Positions 1 to 6,499 of a stretch of 12,471 nucleotides of DNA are shown here, in pieces. The stretch is taken from the NCBI GenBank assembly GCA_030618325.1, contig JAUXDP010000069.1, forward strand, positions 1 through 12,471, read 5' to 3'. Position numbers and translations under genes: made by a program. Below the pieces are notes generated by a model. That model made no database searches. It was not told where the DNA came from and saw only the letters and a list, made by a program, of their open reading frames with translations. The stretch comes from Methylococcaceae bacterium (GTDB lineage: Bacteria > Pseudomonadota > Gammaproteobacteria > Methylococcales > Methylomonadaceae). Position 1 is the stretch's first letter; each line of letters begins with the position of its first letter.

Positions 1-277
1 TCGCTTGTGGCACTTCAAACCGATCATAAAAGTTACCGTTTACCACATCATCCAGAAAAAAAACAAGCTCCCTTTCCAGTAAGGCTAAATCCAATTCAGG
101 AGCGCTACCACGGACAAGATCAGGCACCTGACAATAAATACAGCGCCAATTACAGGCATTATTGATATTAAAATTTATACCAATAGATAGCCCACCAGCC
201 CTTCTCGACATTACCGGGTAAATATATTTTAGCCCAGCCACCTCTCGGCTGTGATCCATTGTAGTCAGCTTAGCCAT
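1..277 (-). CDS. Radical SAM protein, N-terminal part (runs off left edge)
   Basis: The minus strand opens at ATG 277 and stays open for 92 codons to the window edge. Residues 42-50 read CNWRCIYCQ, a CX3CX2C motif (C42, C46, C49) that binds the [4Fe-4S] cluster of radical S-adenosylmethionine enzymes, placed close to the N-terminus as in many short members. The lead-in MSRRAGGLSIGINFNINNA (23-41) is the first barrel strand of the SAM-binding domain. The start is the first ATG; the ribosome site before it is weak. The C-terminal part, which would show auxiliary clusters or substrate domains, is outside the window, so the reaction cannot be named. It is divergent from the fae-like gene with a 78-bp shared upstream region, which hints at joint control and a C1- or cofactor-related role; that is inference. 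Confidence 0.85.
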   Translation of the reverse strand, partial: MAKLTTMDHSREVAGLKYIYPVMSRRAGGLSIGINFNINNACNWRCIYCQVPDLVRGSAPELDLALLERELVFFLDDVVNGNFYDRFEVPQA

Positions 278-355
278 CAATCCAGAATTAAAACAAAAAA
301 AATGTTATTCTACAGCGGTATTTTTTTAAGCAAAATTTAATTAGGAGTAGATTTT
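278..355. promoter_or_regulatory. Shared upstream region between radical SAM gene and fae-like gene
   Basis: This 78-bp AT-rich gap separates two divergently read genes, so promoters for both should lie here or overlap the gene starts. It has an A-run (about 292-302) and a T-run (320-327). A clear AGGAG ribosome-binding site lies at 343-347, eight bases before the fae ATG at 356. No convincing -35/-10 pair could be assigned on either strand. Confidence 0.4.
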
Positions 356-904
356 ATGAGCGAAAGAATTGTCATGCGTACAGGTGAAGCACTAGTTGCT
401 GGTGGACCTCCCGGAACAGCGGCTGAACCTGAAATAATTATTGGTGAACTTGACGGCCCGGTAGGTACAGCACTGGCGACTTTAACTGGTGACCAGGCTA
501 AAGGCCATTCAAAAGTTTTTGCCATCCTCAACACTGATGTTCAAGTTCGCCCAATTACGTTAATGGTCAGCAAAGTGACCGTAAAAAGCAACCGTTACAC
601 CAACATTCTAATGGGTACCGTTCAAGCGGCAATTGCCAATGGCGTTCTTGATGCCGTTCGTGCAGGCGATATCCCGAAAGAAAAAGCCAATGATCTGGGT
701 ATTATTGTTTCTGTCTGGTTAAATCCAAGTGTTATCACGGATACCGACCTAGATCACCAAATCCTGTTTGATATTCACCGCAAAGCCACATCCCAAGCCA
801 TTCACAAAGCGATGCATAACAAGCCGGATATAGACTGGTTGTTGGAAAACCAGGATAAAATCACCCATAAGTATTTCCAAATGGGTCTAGACGGTAAAAT
901 TTAA
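356..904 (+). CDS. fae: Formaldehyde-activating enzyme family protein (Fae-like paralogue)
   Basis: A 182-residue protein of the Fae family; canonical Fae (5,6,7,8-tetrahydromethanopterin hydro-lyase) condenses formaldehyde with H4MPT in the cytoplasm and is about 170 residues long. Family signatures visible are VMRTGEALV (6-14), EIIIGELDGPVGTAL (26-40), ITLMVSKVTV (67-76) and the ANGVLDAV..G.IP helix (94-107). Compared from memory with Methylobacterium Fae (VAHIDLIIG around its catalytic His22), the matching stretch here is AAEPEIIIG (22-30), so the His position appears to be Glu24. The His/Gly-rich NKHGF segment is also changed (QAKGHSKV). It may therefore be a Fae2/Fae3-type paralogue, not the main housekeeping Fae. 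The start is supported by AGGAG at 343-347. A strong terminator follows. Family membership is firm; activity is doubtful. Confidence 0.9.
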   Translation: MSERIVMRTGEALVAGGPPGTAAEPEIIIGELDGPVGTALATLTGDQAKGHSKVFAILNTDVQVRPITLMVSKVTVKSNRYTNILMGTVQAAIANGVLDAVRAGDIPKEKANDLGIIVSVWLNPSVITDTDLDHQILFDIHRKATSQAIHKAMHNKPDIDWLLENQDKITHKYFQMGLDGKI

Positions 905-917
905 TAAGCTGTCAATT

Positions 918-940
918 TCGGGGGTACTTATTACCCCCGA
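918..940. terminator. Bidirectional intrinsic terminator
   Basis: TCGGGGGTA (918-926) pairs perfectly with TACCCCCGA (932-940) around a 5-base loop, giving a GC-rich 9-bp stem. TTTAATTTG follows on the plus strand and a short AAATT lies on the other side. It sits in the 48-bp gap between the converging fae-like gene and the GspE/PilB-like gene, so it probably stops both transcripts. Confidence 0.85.
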
Positions 941-952
941 TTTAATTTGTTC

Positions 953-2734
953 CTAAAGCTCAATAGCCTGAGGCACAACTCGTAACACCTCTTCTACGGT
1001 AGTAAGCCCAGCCGCCACTTTCTCCGCTCCACTAAAACGTAGTGGTCGCATACCCTGTTTTACCGCCTCTTTGCGAATCATGGCATTGTCACACCCCTCA
1101 ACCATCAATTTTTTTAGTGATATTGAGTTCTCAAAAATTTCATAAATACCAATCCGACCAGAATAACCGGTATTCCGGCAGTCATTACAACCCACCGCTT
1201 CATATACTTGTTTTGGCTTTTCCGCCCTTAAAGGTTCAATCAATGCCTGCCAGTCAGCATCATCAATTTTGACCGCTTTCTTACAATTATTGCACAACAC
1301 TCTAAGCAACCGTTGCGCCATTACTCCCAGCAAGGTCTGTTGAATTAAATACTCAGGCACTCCGAGATCCAGCAATCGGGTAATCGCTGCGGGTGCATCA
1401 TTGGTATGTAAAGTAGATAACACTAAGTGCCCAGTAAGAGATGCTTGTACAGCCATTTCCGCTGTTTCAAGATCACGAATCTCACCAACCATTATTATGT
1501 CAGGATCTTGTCTTAACAAGGTTCGAATACCACTGGCAAAAGTCAAATCAATATTATGTTGCACCTGCATTTGATTGAAGCTGGGCTCAATCAATTCTAT
1601 TGGGTCTTCAACCGTACAAACATTGACTTCCGGTTTGGCTAAATTCTTTAACGTAGAATACAACGTGGTAGTTTTTCCTGAACCTGTCGGCCCGGTGACC
1701 AAAATTATTCCGTGTGCCTGGCCACTCATTCTCCCCCACACAGCTTGTTCCGGTTTGTTAAGACCTAATTGCCGAAAATCCCGAAGCAATACATCAGGAT
1801 CAAAAATCCGCATCACCATTTTCTCACCGAAAGCGGTTGGCATGGTGGAAAGCCGCAATTCTACTTCCTTGTTTAGTGAGGTTTGAGTTTTAATCCGGCC
1901 ATCCTGAGGCAGTCTTTTTTCGGCAATATTCATCCGGCCCAAAATTTTCAGACGACTCATTACTGCATTCATAATCGAAGCAGGTAATTTATAGACATCG
2001 TGTAAAACACCATCAATCCGGAATCTGACATTGCCCTGGTTACGACGTGGCTCGATATGAATATCACTGGCACGCTGGTCAAATGCATATTGCAACAACC
2101 AGCTAACCAAATTAACAACATGATGATTATTGGCATCCACGTCACTGGCTTTACCTAATTCAACCAACTGTTCAAAATTTTGAATATTATTGCCAGTTTT
2201 ATGTTCTGAATTGGCTGATGCGCCTTTCAATGACTTGGAAAATGCGTAAAATTCTTCCAGATAACGCTTGATTTCATCTGGATTAGCAATCACCCGCTGC
2301 AACTTGCGCTTTTGTATTTTCGCTAGATCAGTTTCCCATCCGCGTACATAGGGTTCGGCTGTTGCGACAATAATGCTGTCTTCCATCACCTTTACCGGCA
2401 AAATATTATAATTCACCGAATATGCCTGACTAAAAATTGAAGTAACCGATGCCACATCGATTTTTAAGGGATCAATATAATAGTAAGGCAGGTCAACTTT
2501 CCCTGCCAGCCACTGGGTTAATGCTTCAAGGGTTAAGGGTCTGCCTAATTGAGTTTGATCAGCAACTTCACAATCAACGATAGACTTTAACGGATGCACA
2601 TTTGTTTTAAAAATCCGTTGCTTACATTTCTTGTAGTCCTTTACCGAAATCTTGCCATCTTTTTGTAACCAGGATAATATTTCAGCAATGTCTAGTTTGG
2701 TATCTTGCTTGACGGCTTCGTTGGTATTTTGCAT
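953..2734 (-). CDS. GspE/PilB/MshE-family type II secretion / type IV pilus ATPase
   Basis: A 593-residue hexameric secretion ATPase of the kind that powers pilus extension or type II secretion at the inner membrane. An N-terminal GspE_N/MshEN-like region spans about 60-165. The catalytic core has the N2 segment ASDIHIEPR (222-230), Walker A GPTGSGKTT (348-356), Walker B region LLRQDPDIIMVGEIRD (406-421) and the His box GHLVLSTLHTND (435-446). Two Cys pairs, C481/C484 and C516/C519, form the zinc-binding knuckle of the family, followed by SGRIGIYEIF. Length fits PilB or MshE (about 570 residues) better than GspE (about 500). The start is ATG 2734 with only a weak ribosome site. No pilin, pilC or gsp partners are adjacent, so the specific machine cannot be named. 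A hairpin-rich leader lies upstream. Confidence 0.93.
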   Translation of the reverse strand: MQNTNEAVKQDTKLDIAEILSWLQKDGKISVKDYKKCKQRIFKTNVHPLKSIVDCEVADQTQLGRPLTLEALTQWLAGKVDLPYYYIDPLKIDVASVTSIFSQAYSVNYNILPVKVMEDSIIVATAEPYVRGWETDLAKIQKRKLQRVIANPDEIKRYLEEFYAFSKSLKGASANSEHKTGNNIQNFEQLVELGKASDVDANNHHVVNLVSWLLQYAFDQRASDIHIEPRRNQGNVRFRIDGVLHDVYKLPASIMNAVMSRLKILGRMNIAEKRLPQDGRIKTQTSLNKEVELRLSTMPTAFGEKMVMRIFDPDVLLRDFRQLGLNKPEQAVWGRMSGQAHGIILVTGPTGSGKTTTLYSTLKNLAKPEVNVCTVEDPIELIEPSFNQMQVQHNIDLTFASGIRTLLRQDPDIIMVGEIRDLETAEMAVQASLTGHLVLSTLHTNDAPAAITRLLDLGVPEYLIQQTLLGVMAQRLLRVLCNNCKKAVKIDDADWQALIEPLRAEKPKQVYEAVGCNDCRNTGYSGRIGIYEIFENSISLKKLMVEGCDNAMIRKEAVKQGMRPLRFSGAEKVAAGLTTVEEVLRVVPQAIEL

Positions 2735-2760
2735 ATATTCAAATAATCTCGTTTCAGAAG

Positions 2761-2786
2761 AGCCTCATCTTCGTATCCATGAGGCT
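2761..2786 (-). promoter_or_regulatory. Hairpin in the leader of the GspE/PilB-like gene
   Basis: AGCCTCAT (2761-2768) pairs with ATGAGGCT (2779-2786) around a 10-base loop. Read on the minus strand it ends 26 bases before the ATG at 2734, so it would lie in the 5' leader of the ATPase mRNA. No T-run follows it, so it is not a typical terminator. Confidence 0.4.
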
Positions 2787-2816
2787 AATCAGAAGAAAAT
2801 GAACCAGAAATTTCCA

Positions 2817-2868
2817 CCTAGAGAAATCAATTGATCGCGGATTCTAACGCTCAACTGATTTCTCTAGG
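2817..2868. repeat. Long imperfect inverted repeat between sulP and the GspE/PilB-like gene
   Basis: CCTAGAGAAATCA (2817-2829) is the exact reverse complement of 2856-2868. After one mismatch the pairing continues with TTGA (2831-2834) against TCAA (2851-2854), so 17 of 18 positions pair. The loop itself has a GCG/CGC mini-stem (2837-2839 with 2848-2850). It is too long and T-poor for a normal terminator and resembles a REP-type or structured-RNA element. Confidence 0.6.
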
Positions 2869-2888
2869 CCCAATGGTTCTAAATGCAG

Positions 2889-2942
2889 AACCCAATACAA
2901 AAAGTAGATTCTGCTATTTAAATAGTAGCTAAAGATTGGGTT
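2889..2942 (-). terminator. Possible terminator/structured region downstream of the SulP gene
   Basis: AACCCAAT (2889-2896) pairs with ATTGGGTT (2935-2942), enclosing the 12-bp palindrome CTATTTAAATAG (2914-2925). It lies 18 bases past the SulP stop codon. Read on the minus strand it is preceded by an A-run, and no clean T-tract follows, so termination is only a guess. Confidence 0.35.
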
Positions 2943-2960
2943 TTTGGCGGGATTTGTGGA

Positions 2961-4667
2961 CTAATACTTGACGAAAGTCCAGGAAAAAGTCTCTTTTTTC
3001 GGTACTTCTTTGAATGCTTCCCCCGTTTTCAGAGCATTAATTGCAGAAGCCAAATTCACATATAAGCGTTCATCGGGGATCATTTCAGGAATAAGTCCTA
3101 CTCCCCTAAGCATATCTTTGGGTTGTTCCTGAATTTCGGTAATCAGAACCAGGATTTTTTTATCATGTAATGCCATAATTGCATCTTCAATCGCATAGAG
3201 CCCGGACTGATCGATATAAGGAACCCTGCCCATACGCAAAATAACTACATCAACATCAGGTGATCGCTGGGTCATTTCCTGAAACTTTGAGGCAAAGCCA
3301 AAAAAAATTGGGCCATCAAAATACTTAATAAATACTTTATGACGAATATCGTCAGTCAGTTCTAAATCCTTCGGCCAAATCTCATCCAGGCCAAATTCTT
3401 CAACCGAACCCTCTGCGGACTTATCCTCAGCTATATCGCTCATCTTCTTCATAAACAGTATCGAAGCAAGCACCATACCCACCGCTACCGCCTGTAACAA
3501 GTCGACAAAAACAGTCATGACCAAAACCACCAGCATCACAAAAGCATCAGAACGCGGCACATTAACAACATGCTTTAAGCCTCTATAGTCAATAATCCCA
3601 ATACCAACAGTAATCAAAATTCCAGCAAGCACCGGCAGAGGAATCAATTTGGCATAACTCCCTGCGCCAATGAGTACTACCAAGAGTGCCAAACCATGTA
3701 TAACACCTGAAATTCTGGTTCTCCCACCAGATTTAATATTGACCACAGTACGCATCGTTGCGCCGGCTCCAGGAATACCTGCAATAGCTGCAGCTGCCAT
3801 ATTACCCAAACCCTGACCGATCAGTTCCTTATTACTGTTATGTTGGGTTTTGGTCATATTGTCGGCAACAATAGAAGTCAACAATGAATCAATAGTCCCC
3901 AGTGCTGCCAATGTTAAAGCGGGTATCACAATCACCATAGGATGCATCCAGTCGACATTGGTAAGCGCAGCCAACTTTACCGATGGAAAACCTTCTGGAA
4001 TATCGCCAATAACCGCAACGTCCAATTTCATCAATGTCGCGACAATAGTTAAAGCAACCAATGCAACCAGAGCGCTAGGCACGATTTTAGTTATTCGGGG
4101 AAACAGATAAATGGTAGCAATGGTTGCAAAAGCAAGTGCAACTGAAGCTAAATTAATATCTCCTAAAATCTCAGTTAATGATGAGAAAATATCCAGTATT
4201 TTCTTAGGGGAAGCATGACCCAGAAATGGAAAAATCTGTAATACGATAATGATGACTCCGATACCACTCATAAAACCTGAAACTACAGGATAAGGCATAT
4301 AACGCACATATTGACCCACTTTAAAGATACCCAGCAAAATCTGAAACACGCCGGAAAGCAGAAAAATCGCAATAATACTACCCAAAGCTAATTCCAGACT
4401 ACCGCCATGAGATTCTATTGCCTTGGCAATAATAACGGCTGAAACAACCGTCATTGGGCCGGTTGGGCCACTTATCTGTGTTGGCGTACCTCCAAACCAA
4501 GCAGCAATAATGCCAATGGCAATCGCGCCATACAGTCCTGCAATCGCGCCCATGCCCGATTGCACACCAAAAGCCAATGCCAAGGGTAAAGCGACAACAC
4601 CGGCTGTTAAGCCACCAAAAAAATCTCCTCTTAGATTAGAAGCATCAATGGAATTTTTTGCATCCAT
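2961..4667 (-). CDS. SulP-family anion transporter with STAS domain, BicA-like (bicarbonate?)
   Basis: Inner-membrane transporter of the SulP/SLC26 family. About 410 residues of hydrophobic segments are followed by a charged linker and a cytoplasmic STAS domain (about 441-548) with the typical ILRMGRVPYIDQSG strand-loop. The N-terminal NLRGDFFGGLTAGVVALPLA, SGPTGPMTVV and HNSNKELIGQGLGN segments closely match my recollection of the cyanobacterial Na+-dependent bicarbonate transporter BicA. That includes TIDSLLTSIVAD, whose Asp and Thr match BicA's sodium-site D258 and T262. Sulfate or other anions remain possible. ATG 4667 is preferred: the open frame extends to a TTG at 4679, but AGAGG directly abuts that TTG and lies about 12 bases from the ATG. 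It is on the same strand as fhcC just upstream but separated by a large hairpin. Confidence 0.9.
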   Translation of the reverse strand: MDAKNSIDASNLRGDFFGGLTAGVVALPLALAFGVQSGMGAIAGLYGAIAIGIIAAWFGGTPTQISGPTGPMTVVSAVIIAKAIESHGGSLELALGSIIAIFLLSGVFQILLGIFKVGQYVRYMPYPVVSGFMSGIGVIIIVLQIFPFLGHASPKKILDIFSSLTEILGDINLASVALAFATIATIYLFPRITKIVPSALVALVALTIVATLMKLDVAVIGDIPEGFPSVKLAALTNVDWMHPMVIVIPALTLAALGTIDSLLTSIVADNMTKTQHNSNKELIGQGLGNMAAAAIAGIPGAGATMRTVVNIKSGGRTRISGVIHGLALLVVLIGAGSYAKLIPLPVLAGILITVGIGIIDYRGLKHVVNVPRSDAFVMLVVLVMTVFVDLLQAVAVGMVLASILFMKKMSDIAEDKSAEGSVEEFGLDEIWPKDLELTDDIRHKVFIKYFDGPIFFGFASKFQEMTQRSPDVDVVILRMGRVPYIDQSGLYAIEDAIMALHDKKILVLITEIQEQPKDMLRGVGLIPEMIPDERLYVNLASAINALKTGEAFKEVPKKETFSWTFVKY

Positions 4668-4705
4668 AAATATAATCAACCTCTTTGTATTTCTAGTTAT
4701 TTACA

Positions 4706-4778
4706 TACCACGAAGGGCACGAAGAACACGAAGTTTTTTAACTTATCTTCCTTCGTGTTCTTCGTGCCCTTCGTGGTA
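4706..4778. repeat. Perfect 28-bp inverted repeat made of CACGAAG units
   Basis: Positions 4706-4733 are the exact reverse complement of 4751-4778, with a 17-base loop (4734-4750) that includes a T-run. Each arm holds three CACGAAG heptamers spaced 9 bases apart, the first preceded by TAC. The element fills most of the gap between the fhcC stop (4797) and the SulP start. It resembles the dispersed CCACGAAG-type intergenic repeats seen in many proteobacterial genomes. It may act as terminator or mRNA-end stabiliser for the fhc transcript; that role is inferred. Confidence 0.85.
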
Positions 4779-4796
4779 AATCATGTTTTAGGGAAC

Positions 4797-5606
4797 TCAA
4801 AGTTTCAGCAGAATCTCACCACGCCCTTTTGCTGACACATCGCCTCCATAGCGTTGAACCCTGTTAAATATATCAATTTCAGAAAATTTTGAATTGAATT
4901 TCTTAAAGGATGCTAACAACATGGGTAAAAATGCCAGGGTATGAGAACCGCAATCGTTAAAACCAACAGATAACTGTGGTTTATTCCATAACAACAAGGT
5001 ACCACGGTTCATTGCATAGCCCAGATACCTTCCGGTTTCTCCTAACACGGCAATGGTTCCTGCAACCATTCTTGAGCCACAATAATCGCCAACATTACCT
5101 TCAATTAACAGTACTCCGCGGCGCATATGATCGCCCGCTCGGTCCCCCACATTACCCTTAACAATAACAGTTCCACCCTTCATGCCTTGCCTGTTACCCG
5201 GTAAAGCGCCTGCTAAAAAATCACCTGCATTACCATTGATCGTCAGTACGCCATTTGCCATTTCACAGGCTGGATAAATATCAGTATTGCCTGTAACCTC
5301 AATCGTGCCAGATTTCATGCCCATGCCTAAATAAGCACCAACATCACCTTCAACACGAATATTTCCACCCCCCAGCTCTCTACCGATAAAATCCAGCTTA
5401 CCAAAACTATTTTCGATCACAATATTTTGAGCGTCAGAACCAGAAATCTTAAACAGTTGATCAACACGCACTTTACTTTTACCATTTTGTAACTCAATTG
5501 CCCCTATCTCAGGCAACTCCATATCTACCATTTTTTGACTGACCAAAGGCGACATATCAACACGCTGATCAGTTCTTTGTTTAAGCGTAAAAGTCAATGC
5601 ACTCAT
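4797..5606 (-). CDS. fhcC: Formyltransferase/hydrolase complex subunit C
   Basis: 269 residues, homologous to subunit C of archaeal formylmethanofuran dehydrogenase (FwdC/FmdC). Residues about 80-206 are a run of Gly-rich repeats of about 19-20 residues such as GGNIRVEGDVGAYLGMGMKS, GTIEVTGNTDIYPACEMANG and GVLLIEGNVGDYCGSRMVAG, which form a right-handed beta-helix like the glutamate synthase C-terminal domain. It has a structural role in the Fhc complex and helps hold the methylofuran cofactor. It is the last gene of the operon: its ATG overlaps the fhcD stop as ATGA (5603-5606), with GGGAG about nine bases upstream inside fhcD. The gene ends 18 bases before the large CACGAAG inverted repeat. 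Length is normal for the family. Confidence 0.95.
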   Translation of the reverse strand: MSALTFTLKQRTDQRVDMSPLVSQKMVDMELPEIGAIELQNGKSKVRVDQLFKISGSDAQNIVIENSFGKLDFIGRELGGGNIRVEGDVGAYLGMGMKSGTIEVTGNTDIYPACEMANGVLTINGNAGDFLAGALPGNRQGMKGGTVIVKGNVGDRAGDHMRRGVLLIEGNVGDYCGSRMVAGTIAVLGETGRYLGYAMNRGTLLLWNKPQLSVGFNDCGSHTLAFLPMLLASFKKFNSKFSEIDIFNRVQRYGGDVSAKGRGEILLKL

Positions 5607-6499
5607 GCCATAATCTCCCGTAAATGAAAATGGTGAGGGCCTAATTTACCACCATAATTACCGGCACTAATACGTGTAACACCATTATAAGCACCAATTG
5701 AGCAGAAGGTATCGACACCCACGCGCATGGCTTTTTTAATATCATCCTCAGTTAAACCATCAATCACAATTTCCATCACTGACTCAACATCCTGTGATAA
5801 TTCCGTTTTAGTAACCCCCTTTAAAGTTGGGCAAAAAGCATCATTAGTAGAAGCACCCAAAGCTTTGTATTTGGAACCTACCTTAGAGCCAGAACGTACC
5901 ACTCCACCGGGGAAAGGTAAAATAACGTTCGGTATTTTACGCATGGCTTCTACGGCTTTTTCGCAGGCATTGAGCGCATCAATTTCAGATTTTGCCAAAA
6001 CCAAGAGATTCCCGCCCCCTATCGCTTCCACTTGGCCGGTAGTTTCTTCTACTAAAAATTCGCCATCCATAACGGGAATACGCCAATAACGTTTATCATT
6101 GATAACTTTGGATGTTTGAAAGCCATCACCAAAGTAACGTAAGTTTTTTCCTAAGGGAATACGTGTACCACCGTCTATCCCTGAAAATAATGCTGATGTC
6201 GGCGAGGTTAACACACATTGACCGGCACGAGTTTCCACTTGCTTTCTTAGGCCTTTACCACCCATGGCAAAAAGCATCACGGCCACTCCCGGCCTACCAT
6301 CCGGAGTTTCTGAAGGCTCTAAAATCCGTTCAATATCTGCCTCACAGCCACAACCAATCACAGACGTTGCAAACCCAGCCATTGCCTTTGCTGAGTTATA
6401 TGCCCATTGAGCTGTATGTGCAGTAATAATGACTCGAGTTGCGTTCATCGGAAAGGCTTCGGCAAAGGTTTCGTCAATCGTCACACCATTAATAATCAT
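5603..6499 (-). CDS. fhcD: Formylmethanofuran:tetrahydromethanopterin formyltransferase (Fhc complex subunit D)
   Basis: 298 residues, full length for the Ftr family (about 297). It moves the formyl group from formyl-H4MPT to methylofuran, the step before hydrolysis to formate. Family signatures include the start MIINGVTIDETFAEAFPM, the RVIITAHTAQWAYNSA segment, SVIGCGCEADIE, the central GGTRIPLGKNLRYFGDG and the C-terminal GVTRISAGNYGGKLG. GGAGG lies seven bases before the ATG at 6499, inside the end of fhcA, with ATGA overlaps at both ends of the gene (6496-6499 and 5603-5606). This implies translational coupling and matched amounts of FhcA, D and C. No damage or missing segment was seen. 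Confidence 0.97.
   Translation of the reverse strand: MIINGVTIDETFAEAFPMNATRVIITAHTAQWAYNSAKAMAGFATSVIGCGCEADIERILEPSETPDGRPGVAVMLFAMGGKGLRKQVETRAGQCVLTSPTSALFSGIDGGTRIPLGKNLRYFGDGFQTSKVINDKRYWRIPVMDGEFLVEETTGQVEAIGGGNLLVLAKSEIDALNACEKAVEAMRKIPNVILPFPGGVVRSGSKVGSKYKALGASTNDAFCPTLKGVTKTELSQDVESVMEIVIDGLTEDDIKKAMRVGVDTFCSIGAYNGVTRISAGNYGGKLGPHHFHLREIMA

Noticed and set aside
337..534. Minus-strand open frame of 65 codons over the start of the fae-like gene
   Set aside because: Antisense to a firmly recognised gene and with no family features.
1575..1886. Plus-strand open frame of 103 codons inside the secretion ATPase
   Set aside because: Covers the Walker region of the real gene on the opposite strand; Cys/Pro-rich composition is typical of an antisense shadow.
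2735..2960. Known riboswitch (for example c-di-GMP) ahead of the secretion ATPase
   Set aside because: The expected conserved core sequences were not found; only generic hairpins are visible.
4668..4679. TTG start giving the SulP protein four extra residues
   Set aside because: The only ribosome-site-like AGAGG abuts the TTG with no spacing; ATG 4667 is better placed.
4706..4778. CRISPR array
   Set aside because: The CACGAAG units are 9 bases apart with no spacers, and the arms are inverted rather than direct repeats.
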